Shown here in pieces: positions 41,497 through 54,744 of a DNA stretch of 64,000 nt (positions are counted from its first letter, which is position 1; each line of letters begins with the position of its first letter). The stretch covers positions 25,163,636 to 25,227,635 of the forward strand of contig OZ024867.1 of assembly GCA_964017155.1 (NCBI GenBank). The letters are read 5' to 3'. The notes beneath the pieces were generated by a model. The model was given only the letters and a program-made list of their open reading frames with translations. It had not been told where the DNA came from and made no database searches. The stretch is from Oasisia sp. SBJ-2009 (taxonomy: Eukaryota > Annelida > Polychaeta > Sabellida > Siboglinidae). The position numbers and the translations under genes were made by a program.

Positions 41497-43178
41497 CACT
41501 CTCTAATGTCACTAGGTCACGGGTTGTAATGATGTAAGACATACTGTGTTAATGTCACTAGGTCACGGGTTGTAATGATGTAACACATACTGTGTTAATG
41601 TCACTAGGTCACGGGTTGTAATGATGTAAGACATACTGTGTTAATGTCACTAGGTCACGGGTTGTAGTGATGTAACACATACTGTGTTAATGTCACTAGG
41701 TCACGGGTTGTAATGATGTAAGACATACTGTGTTAATGTCACTAGGTCACGGGTTGTAATGATGTAAGACATACTGTGTTAATGTCACTAGGGCACAGGT
41801 TGTAATTATGTAACACATACTGTGTTAATGTCACTAGGTCACGGGTTGTAATGATGTAAGACATACTGTGTTAATGTCACTAGGGCACAGGTTGTAATTA
41901 TGTAACACATACTGTGTTAATGTCACTAGGTCACGGGTTGTAATGATGTAAGACATACTGTGTTAATGTCACTACGTCACGGGTTGTAATGATGTAAGAC
42001 ATACTGTGTTAATGTCACTAGGTCACGGGTTGCTATGATGTAAGATATACTGTGGTAATGTCACTAGGTCACAGGTTGTAGTGATGTAACACATACTGTG
42101 TTAATGTCACTAGGTCACGGGTTGTTATGATGTAAGACATACTGTGGTAATGTCACTAGGTCACGGGTTGTAGTGATGTAACACATACTGTGTTAATATC
42201 ACTAGGTCACGGGTTGTAATGATGTAAGACATACTGTGGTAATGTCACTAGGTCACGGGTTGTAGTGATGTAACACATACTGTGTTAATGTCACTAGGCC
42301 ACGGGTTGTAATGATGTAACACATACTGCATTAATGTCACTAGGTCACGGGTTGTAATGATGTAACACATACTGTGTTAATGTCACTAGGGCACAGGTTG
42401 TAATTATGTAACACATACTGTGTTAATGTCACTAGGTCACGGGTTGTAATGACGTAACACATACTGCATTAATGTCACTAGGTCACGGGTTGTAATGATG
42501 TAACACATACTGTGGTAATGTCACTAGGTCATGGGTTGCAATGATGTAAGACATACTGTGGTAATGTCACAAGGTCACGGGTTGTAATGATGTAACACAT
42601 ACTGTGGTAATGTCACGAGGTCATGGGTTGTAATGATGTAAGACATACTGCATTAATGTCACTAGGTCATGGGTTGTAATGATGTAAGACATACTGTGGT
42701 AATGTCACAAGGTCATGGGTTGCAATGATGTAAGACATACTGTGGTAATGTCACTAGGTCACGGGTTGTAATGATGTAAGACATACTGCATTAATGTCAC
42801 TAGGTCACGGGTTGTAATGATGTAAGACATACTGTGGTAATGTCACTAGGTCACGGGTTGCAATGATGAAAGACGTACTGCATTAATGTCACTAGGTCAC
42901 GGGTTGTAATGATGTAAGACATACTGTGGTAATGTCACAAGGTCATGGGTTGCAATGATGTAAGACATACTGTGGTAATGTCACTAGGTCACGGGTTGCA
43001 ATGATGTAAGACATACTGCATTAATGTCACTAGGTCACGGGTTGTAATGATGTAAGACATACTGTGGTAATGTCACTAGGTCACGGGTTGTAATGATGTA
43101 ACACATACTGTGGTAATGTCACTAGGTCATGGGTTGCAATGATGTAAGACATACTGTGGTAATGTCACAAGGTCATGG
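41497..43178. repeat. 46-bp satellite, about 36 copies
   Basis: The unit contains GTCACTAGGTCACGGGTTGT and AATGATGTAAGACATACTGT. Variants include TGTGTT/TGTGGT/TGCATT ends and TAAGAC/TAACAC. Groups of variants recur in blocks, indicating multi-unit expansions. Unit and array are unrelated in sequence to the next satellite. Confidence 0.97.
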
Positions 43179-43429
43179 GTACATTTGGTACAGAGGCTGG
43201 TAGACCAGCATCACCAACACATCATGCATCCCAATGCGGCCATGGCAGTAGCAGTAGTGGCTCAGAGGCAACTTAGCCCGTTCCAGTTAGAGGTGTTCCC
43301 AGATGGAGGGCTGGCTCCTCGGGGGCTGCTAAAGAACACGTTCGACTGCCCTCAATGCCTAGTCATCTGCAGTCTGATCTCAGGACTCACAGTCAGGTGC
43401 CTGCTCCGAGAGAAGCACTCTCTGCTGAC

Positions 43430-45520
43430 ACTTCAGCATAGGTTGCCTGCTCCAAGAAGTGTTCTCTGCTGACACTTCAGCAGAGGTTGCCTGCTCCAAG
43501 AAGTGTTCTCTGCTGACACTTCAGCAGAGGTTGCCTGCTCCAAGAAGTGTTCTCTGCTGACACTTCAGCAGAGGTTGCCTGCTCCACGAAGTGTTCTCTG
43601 CTGACACTTCAGCAGAGGTTGCCTGCTCCACGAAGTGTTCTCTGCTGACACTTCAGCAGAGGTCGCCTGCTCCACGAAGTGTTCTCTGCTGACACTTCAG
43701 CAGAGGTCGCCTGCTCCACGAAGTGTTCTCTGCTGACACTTCAGCAGAGGTCGCCTGCTCCACGAAGTGTTCTCTGCCGACACTTCAGCAGAGGTCGCCT
43801 GCTCCACGAAGTGTTCTCTGCCGACACCTCAGCAGAGGTCGCCTGCTCCACGAAGTGTTCTCTGCCGACACCTCAGCAGAGGTCGCCTGCTCCACGAAGT
43901 GTTCTCTGCCGACACCTCAGCAGAGGTCGCCTGCTCCACGAAGTGTTCTCTGCCGACACCTCAGCAGAGGTCGCCTGCTCCACGAAGTGTTCTCTGCCGA
44001 CACCTCAGCAGAGGTCGCCTGCTCCACGAAGTGTTCTCTGCCGACACTTCAGCAGAGGTCGTCTGCTCCACGAAGTGTTCTCTGCTGACACTTCAGCAGA
44101 GGTCGCCTGCTCCACGAAGTGTTCTCTGCTGACACTTCAGCAGAGGTCGCCTGCTCCACGAAGTGTTCTCTGCTGACACTTCAGCAGAGGTCGCCTGCTC
44201 CACGAAGTGTTCTCTGCTGACACTTCAGCAGAGGTCGCCTGCTCCACGAAGTGTTCTCTGCTGACACTTCAGCAGAGGTCGCCTGCTCCACGAAGTGTTC
44301 TCTGCTGACACTTCAGCAGAGGTCGCCTGCTCCACGAAGTGTTCTCTGCTGACACTTCAGCAGAGGTCGCCTGCTCCACGAAGTGTTCTCTGCTGACACT
44401 TCAGCAGAGGTCGCCTGCTCCACGAAGTGTTCACTGCTGACACTTAAGTGTTCTCTGCTGACACTTCAGCAGAGGTCACCTGCTCTAAGTAGTGTTCTCT
44501 GCTGACACTTCAGCAGAGGTCGCCTGCTCTAAGAAGTGTTCTCTGCTGACACTTCAGCAGAGGTTGCCTGCTCCACGAAGTGTTCTCTGCTGACACTTCA
44601 GCAGAGGTCGCCTGCTCCACGAAGTGTTCTCTGCTGACACTTCAGCAGAGGTCGCCTGCTCCACGAAGTGTTCTCTGCTGACACTTCAGCAGAGGTCGCC
44701 TGCTCCACGAAGTGTTCTCTGCTGACACTTCAGCAGAGGTCGCCTGCTCCACGAAGTGTTCTCTGCTGACACTTCAGCAGAGGTCGCCTGCTCCACGAAG
44801 TGTTCTCTGCTGACACTTCAGCAGAGGTCGCCTGCTCCACGAAGTGTTCTCTGCTGACACTTCAGCAGAGGTCGCCTGCTCCACGAAGTGTTCTCTGCTG
44901 ACACTTCAGCAGAGGTCGCCTGCTCCACGAAGTGTTCACTGCTGACACTTAAGTGTTCTCTGCTGACACTTCAGCAGAGGTCACCTGCTCTAAGTAGTGT
45001 TCTCTGCTGACACTTCAGCAGAGGTCGCCTGCTCTAAGAAGTGTTCTCTGCTGACAATTCAGCAGAGGTTGCCTGCTCCACGAAGAGTTCTCTGCTGACA
45101 CTTCAGCAGAGGTCGCCTGCTCCACGAAGTGTTCTCTGCTGACACTTCAGCAGAGGGTGCCTGCTCCACGAAGTGTTCTCTGCTGACACTTCAGCAGAGG
45201 TCGCCTGCTCCACGAAGTGTTCTCTGCTGACACTTCAGCAGAGGTCGCCTGCTCCACGAAGTGTTCTCTGCTGACACTTCAGCAGAGTTCGCCTGCTCCA
45301 AGAAGTGTTCTCTGCTGACACTTCAGCAGAAGTTGCCTGCTCCAAGAAGTGTTATCTGCTGACACTTCAGCAGAGGTCGCCTGCTCCACGAAGTGTTCTC
45401 TGCTGACACTTCAGCAGAGGTCACCTGCTCCACGAAGTGTTCTCTGCTGACACTTCAGCAGAGGTCGCCTGCTCCACGAAGTGTTCTGTGCTGACACTTC
45501 AGCATAGGTTGCCTGCCCCA
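43430..45520. repeat. 44-bp satellite of hairpin-forming units, about 47 copies
   Basis: Each unit contains CTCTGCTGACACTTCAGCAGAG, written here as stem CTCTGCTGA, loop CACT, stem TCAGCAGAG. That is a perfect 9-bp inverted repeat, followed by GTCGCCTGCTCCACGAAGTG. A distinctive variant block (GTTCACTGCTGACACTTAAG) occurs at about 44429 and again at about 44934, so roughly 505 bp was duplicated as a block. Open frames across it are artefacts. Confidence 0.97.
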
Positions 45521-45899
45521 AGAGAAGCAAATGTCACTTTCATTGCCTGTTCAGTTTCGGTTTTTATAATTCTTTTAGAGCAGTGTACACCAGTACAACT
45601 GCAGTGGGCATGATGATATGTTGTTATATCATACATTAATTAAACTAATTGTTATATTATGGCTATGGGTGTTTACTTGGGTCAGTGTTTAGTTCTGGTT
45701 CTAGGGAAAACCAAATGTCACTGAGATGACCAATCAACGATTAGCAAATGGCAACTGAAATACCGACCTGCAATCTCCGATCGTCAAGTTACACTAGATC
45801 AGTCTCTTGGACAACGGGAGCGTCCTCGTTATGAAATACATAAACAACAGCTTGAGTATCTTGTGTGAAATGCATTTACAGTCAGTGAAATATCAATAT

Positions 45900-47510
45900 C
45901 AAAGTTGACAATGCAGTAGAGCCAGTAATGACATGAGACACATACAACCATCTGAGTGACACTGAAGTTGACAATGCAGTAGAGTCAGTGATGACATGAG
46001 ACACATACAACCATCTGAGTGACACTGAAGTTGACAATGCAGTAGAGTCAGTGATGACATGAGACACATACAACCATCTGAGTGACACTGAAGTTGACAA
46101 TGCAGTAGAGCCAGTGATGACATGAGACACATACAACCATCTGAGTGACACTGAAGTTGACAATGCAGTAGAGTCAGTGATGACATGAGACACATACAAC
46201 CATCTGAGTGACACTGAAGTTGACAATGCAGTAGAGCCAGTGATGACATGAGACACATACAACCATCTGAGTGACACTGAAGTTGACAATGCAGTAGAGC
46301 AAGTGATGACATGAGACACATACAACCATCTGAGTGACACTGGAGGTGACAATGCAGTAGAGCCAGTGATGACATGAGACACATACAGCCATCTGAGTGA
46401 CACTGGAGTTGACAATGCAGTAGAGCCAGTGATGACATGAGACACATACAACCATCTGAGTGACACTGGAGTTGACAATGCAGTAGAGCCAGTGATGACA
46501 TGAGACACATACAACCATCTGAGTGACACTGGAGTTGACAATGCAGTAGAGCCAGTGATGACATGAGACACATACAACCATCTGAGTGACACTGAAGTTG
46601 ACAATGCAGTAGAGCCAGTGATGACATGAGACACATACAACCATCTGAGTGACACTGAAGTTGACAATGCAGTAGAGCCAGTAATGACATGAGACACATA
46701 CAACCATCTGAGTGACACTGGAGTTGACAATGCAGTAGAGCCAGTAATGACATGAGACACATACAGCCATCTGAGTGACACTGGAGTTGACAATGCAGTA
46801 GAGCCAGTAATGACATGAGACACATACAGCCATCTGAGTGACACTGGAGTTGACAATGCAGTAGAGTCAGTGATGACATGAGACACATACAGCCATCTGA
46901 GTGACACTGGAGTTGACAATGCAGTAGAGCCAGTAATGACATGAGACACATACAGCCATCTGAGTGACACTGGAGTTGACAATGCAGTAGAGCCAGTGAT
47001 GACATGAGACACATACAACCATCTGAGTGACACTGGAGTTGACAATGCAGTAGAGCCAGTGATGACATGAGACACATACAGCCATCTGAGTGACACTGGA
47101 GTTGACAATGCAGTAGAGCCAGTGATGACATGAGACACATACAACCATCTGAGTGACACTGGAGTTGACAATGCAGTAGAGTCAGTGATGACATGAGACA
47201 CATACAGCCATCTGAGTGACACTGAAGTTGACAATGCAGTAGAGCCAGTGATGACATGAGACACATACAACCATCTGAGTGACACTGGAGTTGACAATGC
47301 AGTAGAGTCAGTGATGACATGAGACACATACAACCATCTGAGTGACACTGGAGTTGACAATGCAGTAGAGTCAGTGATGACATGAGACACATACAACCAT
47401 CTGAGTGACACTGGAGTTGACAATGCAGTAGAGCCAGTGATGACATGAGACACATACAGCCATCTCTGTGACACTGAAGTTGACAATGCAGTAGAGCCAG
47501 TGATGACAAC
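45900..47510. repeat. 63-bp satellite, about 25 copies
   Basis: The unit contains GACAATGCAGTAGAGCCAGT, GATGACATGAGACACATACA and ACCATCTGAGTGACACTG. Because 63 is divisible by 3, two minus-strand frames stay open for about 550 codons (21-residue repeats such as STALSTPVSLRWLYVSHVIT). The nucleotide variation is not concentrated at third positions, so I regard these as non-coding. Confidence 0.95.
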
Positions 47511-47514
47511 ATTT

Positions 47515-47860
47515 CCAAACATTGGATACCAATCGGTGAAGGGGCGTCTTCACAGTATGGGTGAAAGAAAAATGCCAAATCAGACCCAGAAGCTTATGAA
47601 GCTAAAGCGAAGAAACCCAAACGTAAACAGTTGTGTACAAATAGTTTTTTCAAAACCCCAGGGCACAAAGACTGCAAAACTACCAAAAAACAATGACAGT
47701 GATGATGTGAAGGGTGCCGACGAAAATCTGATGTGTCCATTTTGCTACGAGTGGTACTTGTCATCCTTGTTGGTGGTGGATCAGGTGATACATGGATGCA
47801 CGTTGCATGCTCTGGAGCTGGTAAAAAGGTGAGGGTATTCAAGTGTGATTTGTGTTAAGC
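47515..47860 (+). pseudogene. DDE-transposase-like tail with PHD-like zinc finger
   Basis: A Lys-rich stretch (frame near 47570, KAKKPKRKQ) is followed by ENLMCPFCYEWYLSSL and, after a +1 frame change, DTWMHVACSGAG and FKCDLC then TAA. The C-x2-C, W-x-H-x-x-C, F-x-C-x-x-C order resembles the PHD-like finger at the C-terminus of pogo/tigger-type DDE transposases. It is broken by the frame change. The upstream part was replaced by or lost to the 63-bp satellite. The family call is tentative. Confidence 0.4.
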
Positions 47861-48580
47861 TCTCAATGAGGCTGTTCTTGCTACTGTTGCTATCACCCAG
47901 CACATCAAAGTTTATTGTAGTGTTGTTGATTAAACATGCACTACATAAGTGTCCTTGTTAATGCTATAGTTAGGACAGGTGAACTGTGCATAGTGACAAA
48001 TAGATGTGTGTGATTGTCCCCAAATGTTCAACATCTTTGGGCTGCTCTGAGAGTACCAGTGTGGATATGCACCCATGATTCTCACTGTAATTGTCTATTT
48101 GTAGAAACATTAGTACACCCTTTCCAGTATGCTAGACATACTGAAAATTATAATTATTCTAACTCTTTTTTCACCCGTTATTAAGGTGTTTATATGAATT
48201 TAAGCAACTGTAAGTTGAAGTTCCCGTAATATCATATTACGGTTTCAACACAGTCAGGTTAAGAGTTTGTCGTGTTTTATATTTATAATCAAGTACGGCT
48301 ATAAGTATTCCTCCACGAGTTATAGCACAGTGACAAGCCAGAGCCTAATAGAGTAATTATGGCAATGTTTTCACTTTCCAATTGATCATTATGTTTATAT
48401 TTGACACACTTATAATTCTTGGTGTCTATGTTTGTTTGTATGAGATGGTAACTGAAACTTTAAATAAATATGCTATGGCTGTTCATAAATTCGTTTGGTA
48501 ATGTTTGGCGTGCGTGCGTGCACATGCAGATGTATGTTTCTATATACTATATGTGTGCGTGCGTGTGTGCGTGCGTAGGT
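47861..48580. other. Non-coding stretch
   Basis: AT-rich sequence. A short alternating GTGCGTGC tract lies near 48507-48580. No gene supported. Confidence 0.5.
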
Positions 48581-48585
48581 TGCGT

Positions 48586-48924
48586 AGGTCGTTTACACTG
48601 ACGATCCCGCCGATGTTGCCATCGCCGCCCGTCGTGGACCCCATCATTCCTGCTGGCCCAGCTCCAGCCCCAGCTCGCCACGCGCCGTCTCTCGGCTCAC
48701 CGTCTCCCGTGGCCCCTACGGCTGTCACGACGCCGTCACACCATCCTACACTGGACATCGCTACCCCGAGCCACCCGATAATGCCGAGCTCGATACCACC
48801 AGCTAGACGTAGTATACTGCCGACGTCACCGTTGCCACCCAAGGCACCTCCAGAACCTGCTGTAAGACGCTCCAACCGTGAACCCAAGGCACCGACTTGG
48901 CACACTGACTACGAGATGAAATAA
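48586..48924 (+). pseudogene. Ty3/gypsy-like pol C-terminal fragment
   Basis: A Pro/Ala/Ser-rich frame of about 110 codons ending with RRSNREPKAPTWHTDYEMK and TAA. A Pro-rich linker followed by RRSxRxxxxPxWxxDY just before the stop is typical of the end of Ty3/gypsy integrase/pol polyproteins (family knowledge). No integrase core, LTR or other part of the element is recognised nearby, so it is a solitary 3' fragment. GC content is higher than in the flanks, consistent with a foreign coding remnant. Confidence 0.5.
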
Positions 48925-50541
48925 ACTCTCAATAAGACTTACAGCATTAACATGTTTAATCACGCCATTCTAAATATTCTCAGCTTATTATTCAGACACT
49001 CTTCGTAAAGGCTTGGAGGGAGATAGGAAATAATGAACACTCCCGTGTTCTACTTGCAGGTCTACAAGAGACGCTCCCTACAACCGGAAGCCACCATGCC
49101 AGAAATAGCTTGTTTGATTATTGTTTCATTTCATCAGGTTGACTATTAGTATTAAATACGTGATTAAATGCAAGAGAACTTTATTCTTCTTTAGTTGCAT
49201 CATTAAAATGCTAAATATATGTATACTCCTTTACTTAATTAATAATTATGTTGACACAGAATAATAATTAATAAAACAAATACTTTAATAACTAATTACT
49301 TGTACACTGTGGATGTAGTACAGGCCTCCAGGTATATAATGGTGTACAGAGGTACGCATTACATTAGGTGAGTGCTATCTATAAACACTAGCTTGTGTTA
49401 ATGGAAGGAAATTTAACAACTGGTTCACTATTCATGGATTTCATTAATCTGTTAGTAGTGAGTATTACTATGATATCATGATGTTACTAATAATTATATA
49501 GGATGTGTTTTCAATACTCTTGACTATGTATTTCACTTTCATTAATATAACATTTTCACTAATGACTGTATAATTTACTATACGATGGTAGAATCATATT
49601 GTTTGTAGTGTACACGTACAACCTATAAAATACGTTTGCTATAATGTGTTCAGAGCACTGCTGTGTCTCCACCAATGCATTGCAGTGTTTCAGGCAAGTT
49701 TGCAAAGCCAGCCGTTCCTGAGTGCAAAGCGATAATTGTTGATACATTTATGAAACAGACAAATCTGAAACTCTCTAGTAGTAATTAAGCGTACTAGATA
49801 CACACATCCGGTAGATCTCCATAATTAGGAGACATATTTGAGCAGATTATTTGCAATAATCTAAAACAATTACAGCAAAAACCGTCAGATTTCAATGATG
49901 TTGCTGTGGCTGCAACATCATCCACACACATGTAGTGTCCATCGCCGTCCAAAACAAAGTACGTGCACCGAAATTGGATGTTCACCAAAGTTGACCGAGA
50001 AGCAGTTTTCACCAAAGTTGACCGAGAAACAGTTGCTCCGACCGGAGAGCAAAACAAACAAAATTTCCGTCAAATATGCGAGATGCTCTGGCCATCAAGC
50101 ATCTATCAAGATATGCATGTACCGATCACCCAATGGTCGAAACACTTGAGATATTTCTAACGATCGGTGTCGATGACGATGGACTTAGTATTGCCATGGT
50201 GCCAATTACTTTGAGGATGGACTGGGTAAGACCTGTGCATCTGTGTGCACGGACTGACAATGTTTACTGCCAGGCAGCAGCAGCTAGAGCCACCAATACA
50301 AGTGTACGCCATGTCACACGACAGTGGTGACATTGAACAATACAAGGACAATACAATCTCTTTCAGTTCCTACCAAGGACATGATCAGGAAACTTGAGGC
50401 TGCAGCAAAGTGAGGTATGTTTCTTTGGGAGTAGTTCTGTAAAAAAATAAGCATTGTTCAAAATCAACAAACAACTATGTTCAGGGATGGATTTCCAAGT
50501 TCATGAAAGTGATGGGGAAACGTCGTCTCAACATCTCGCAG
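48925..50541. other. Non-coding stretch
   Basis: AT-rich sequence without a recognisable gene. Open frames near 49895-50330 include a short tandem duplication (ACCAAAGTTGACCGAGAA twice, 49983-50030) but no known domain. Confidence 0.5.
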
Positions 50542-50617
<76 letters not shown>

Positions 50618-50625
50618 GAGAGAGA
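50542..50625. repeat. (GA)n microsatellite
   Basis: GA dinucleotide tract interrupted by GTGA and GCGA. Confidence 0.95.
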
Positions 50626-50904
50626 TAATGAAGATGAGGCTGCCATGACACCACCACAGAAGATGGACCAGTGTCTGGCTGTATTCAACTTGGATCATGT
50701 ATGTAATGTATTGTATGTGTATACATACAGCACACAAGTGAGTAATAATATCTCGACAACATATTCTTAATGCGTCTTGCGAAGATAATTGGACCAGCCA
50801 ACTTTGAGTTGGGCGAACATCTTCAACTGGAAGCGGATGCCAGAAAAGCGATGGGGAAACCCACAAAGATGTCGACGTTTGATGCGCATTCAAAATGCTG
50901 ACTG

Positions 50905-51010
50905 TGGTTATGTAGAAAACCTGCAGTCATTGCTGGTTCTGATGATACCAAATTTGTAACAATGCGCCGTTTCTTTTTTGCGCAATACCGTGCGCAAGTT
51001 TGGCGGGGTA
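50905..51010 (+). repeat. Coding-like direct repeat, left copy
   Basis: About 105 bp shared with 54745-54850 in the same orientation (blocks CTGCAGTCATTGCTGGTTCT and AACAATGCGCCGTTTCTT). Both copies keep one frame: AVIAGSDDTKFVTMRRFF here versus AVIAGSDDIKLVTMRRFL there. The two copies bracket the LINE at 51.2-54.7 kb. Confidence 0.8.
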
Positions 51011-51199
51011 ATGCTCTCTAAGTACCAACAGCAAGTGGGTAACCTTGAAGGTATGATTGATATACCAGGTGTCACATGTCATAAGACAAACAGTGACTGC
51101 ACGTTATATCGATCTCGCATATTTTACTATTTACATAAACGAACGTCCAACTGTTGTGCATCCGTCTGTCGTTACGTAAAGGGTAGGTGAACCCATATA

Positions 51200-54100
51200 C
51201 AACACCACGCTCCATCAGATTTTATATGATTTTAAAGACGCTGAATACGTGATTTTATTACACACATTTACATTATCGCTTGGGGAGGGCGTTGCTGTCG
51301 TCACGCACCAGCAGTTCGGCCAGGTGTGTTGAATTCCTGGGAGCGACGACCCGTGTCGAAACTGGCCGGCGCATTGTTTCCCCATGCCGGTTGACATGTT
51401 GACACACCGAACCCGCACAGGACAATTCGCATTGTGTCACGCAAGGATGAACATTCGCCATCGCAACAGTGACAGGAGTCCCCGGCCATGGGGTGACCCA
51501 GTCGTGACGGCCGGATTCGTCGTACTCGCAATTCTGCCGATGATTGTGGCGGTCGGCGTCTGGGCGGCACCATCACGTGGACCGTCGGCATCGGCAGCAC
51601 CGGTTGCTGGCCGTGAACCGTTGACAGAACTCACGCATATCGTCTTTGTGAGGCCATTGCTTGGCAATAAAGGGGTCCACATTATCAATGGAAACGTGGT
51701 GAACACAAAAACAGCTGGATTCGGATTAAACGGAAAAGGCATACGAATAGCTAGCTGGAACATAAATCATGTCTCTAATAAAATGCATGAATTAAAAAGT
51801 GTATTACAAGTTGCTCCACGCCCAATAGATGTTCTTGGCATTTCTGAAACATTTCTCACCCCAAATGATCATGACGCGAGACTTGCGATTGACGGCTTCC
51901 ATCAACCTGAAAGACTGGATCGTAAAGGGAAGCGCGGTGGTGGACTGCTGGCATATATATCGACAGCGTTCAGTCACGTCCGTCGTCGTGACCTAGAGTG
52001 TGACGACATAGAATTGCTGTGGGTTGAAGTTATGCCACCAAGATGCGTGTCTTTCCTTGTCGGTTTCATTTATCGACCGCCTGGCAGTACAATTCGAACA
52101 GATCGAGAAATCGTATCGAACATTGAAAACGTTCTGTGTCTGACCACGGACGTCTACGTGTTGGGTGATGTCAACATGGATCTGATGAAAAGCACAAACT
52201 ACACTTTATACAATGACTTGATCATGCTGGGACTCGATCAGCTTATAAGCGAAATTACACGCCCAGTATCGAAATCGTGTATCGACCATGTGTACACCAA
52301 CAACCTTACACACGTACTGACATCTTCTGTCGTGTCAATCGGTCTTTCGGATCACTGCCCAGTGACTGTTGCACGCAAACACAACGGGTCTTTTGCGAAG
52401 ACGAAAGTACATAAAACGATCCAGTACCGAGATTTTAAACATTTTAATGAACATATTTTTTTTAGAACAACTAACAAATGTGCCGTGGTCCCTGATCGAC
52501 ATGATGGACGATGTTGACGAAAAGCTGGACTTGTTTGAGCAAATGTATATATCTGTACTGAACGAGCATGCTCCGATTGTAGTCAAACGTGTTAAAACTG
52601 TCAAACAACCCCCCTGGTTTAACGCCGATCTGGAGCAATCCATAACTGCCCGAGATCGGCTGTTTAACTGTGCGAAAACCTCAACTGACCCTCATGCAAT
52701 GGCGGTGTATAGACGTGCTAGGAACCGTGTAAATCATGACATTCGGAAAGCAAAGCGAGAGTTCTTCTTAAATTCTCTAGAAACACAATCGCCAAATCCA
52801 CGCGTAATATGGAATCACATTAAATCATCTTTGGCTACAACTAGTGCGGTTCAACCGAGACTAACCATCCAGAACTTTCAGCCACAACCCCACACAAAAA
52901 TGATGGCTGATCAATTTAATGAACACTTCGCTACGATAACATTAACATTTGGTACAACGACAACGTCAATCAGTCAAATTACACAAGATTGAGAACATAT
53001 ATTAGACAAAAGAACCCTGAAAATTTGTCATTTAAATTGCCCAATATAACAACTGAATTTGTTCACAAACAATTGCGAAAGATGTCAGCAACTAAAGCAA
53101 CAGGATTAGATGGTATCAGCTGTAAGCTGCTTAAACTGAGTGCCGGAATAATTGCACCGCATATAGTGAACATCTGCAATACCAGCATCAACAGTGCGCA
53201 CGTTCCGCGACCATGGAAGAAGGCCAGAGTTGTACCACTGTACAAAAACGGAGACACAAACGACGTCATGAACTATATACCTATATCTGTATTGCCAATT
53301 ATGTTTAAACTTCTGGAACGCCACGTGCACAATCACTTGTACATGTACCTCACAGAGTTCAAACTACTGCTAGACGAACAATCCGGTTTCCGAGAGAACC
53401 GGTCGTGTGAAACCGTGTTACTTAAGATAACCGACTATTTCCTGAGCAATATTGACCAAGGCAACTTGTGTGGTATGGTGTTAGTCGACCTGAGAAAGGC
53501 ATTTGATTTGGTTAACCATGAGCTTTTACTCAAACTTGACTTGTATGGTTGTCATGGAAACGAACTAGCATGGTTCAGGTCTTATCTTAGCGAACGTTAC
53601 CAATGTGTGAAGTATGACAGTGTGTTGTCAGACCCTCTACCGGTAACAACGGGTGTGCCACAAGGCTCGATACTTGGACCTTTACTTTTTATTATGTTCA
53701 TGAATGATGCTATTTTAGAAATATCTGAAGCCAGAATTGACATGTATGCCGATGATTCCACAGTCTATGTTGCCGGCAAATGTGTGCCGATATAAACCGG
53801 ACTCTAACAACCCATTCGAAACCATTGTATCAATGGATTAATGCAAATCGCATGGTTCTTAACGGCGATAAAACCGAATGCATGCTGTTAGGCACCAGAC
53901 AGAAACTTCAACGCGCAACTCCAAACTTCTGTGTATATGGCAACAACTCTATAGTGAAACCCGTCCAGGTCCATAAATTACTTGGTTTATACGTGGACAG
54001 TAATCTGACCTGGAACATAGCCCCTGGCTACCTCACTGATCTGTTCGTGTTAAACAACAGTGTGCACAATCATCACACTCGCATGTGAAGGAATACAACC

Positions 54101-54695
54101 TGTCCTTAGGCCAGCGCACATTTGCTTACAGGGGTGCGAAACTTTGGGACACGATCCCGGAATGTATAAAAAATGTGAATAGTGTAGACACCTTTAAAAC
54201 ACACTGTTTAAAGTTTCTCGTGAAAGATGTTTACAATTGCATGCATTTCCCGATAGATACGCTTGAGTGATTGTTTGCATTTCGCAGGTAGATTGTTTTG
54301 GATTCAAATGAAATGGTAAATTCTTTTTTTTTTTATACAATTGTGCCATCGATCTATTTTATATAAAGTTTTTTTTATTATAATCAATACATTTTCTTTT
54401 AAATAATGTTAAATAATATATTAATGTAATTTTTTATAATTATTCTAATATTTTATATTTAATAATATTTTAATAATATGTATTTGTTTATAATTACAGT
54501 TTATCTCATTTTATTTTTATCTATTTATTGCTACAGCGGTTATGTTTATATTGTTGTGAACTATATATTTTATCTAAAGCTTTATTGTATGTATGTATAT
54601 GATGTATGTATGCATGTAAGATGATGGCCCATTGAAAATCACGATATACCACGTGACATGGTTACCATCAAGAAATAAAGCTTTTACTACAGGTG
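51200..54695 (+). mobile_element. CR1/L2-type LINE, near full length, inactivated
   Basis: A non-LTR retrotransposon with endonuclease (51384-52440), linker (52440-52985), reverse transcriptase (52989-53790), post-RT and C-terminal pieces (53790-54270), and an AT-rich 3' end with AATAAA near 54675. The coding region is broken into five frames. Flanked by the 105-bp coding-like repeats listed separately. The 5' boundary is not precise. Confidence 0.85.
51384..54270 (+). pseudogene. LINE ORF2: AP endonuclease plus reverse transcriptase, frameshifted
   Basis: Endonuclease blocks: IRIASWNINHVSNKM, LGISETFL, RGGGLLAYIS, FIYRPPGST, VLGDVNMDL and GLSDHCPV. RT blocks: TKATGLDGISCKLLK, RVVPLYKNGDTNDV, YIPISVLPIMFKLLER, DEQSGFRENRSC, VDLRKAFDLVNH, TGVPQGSILGPLLF and catalytic MYADDSTVY. 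Downstream are INANRMVLNGDKTECMLLGT and YRGAKLWDTIPECIKNVNS. Lesions: a frame change at a run of eight T (about 52460), another near 52985, a small insertion just after YADD (about 53775), and an internal deletion near 54015 that removes part of the region between the RT thumb and the C-terminal block. Not functional. Confidence 0.88.
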
Positions 54696-54744
54696 AGCTT
54701 TTTCATTCAATATTACGGTAAAACGTATATCTATAGTCCAGAAA

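Noticed and set aside
45882..47578. 546- and 559-codon minus-strand ORFs with 21-residue repeats
   Set aside because: Period 63 is divisible by three, so any stop-free unit gives long ORFs. Two frames are open simultaneously and variation is not codon-structured.
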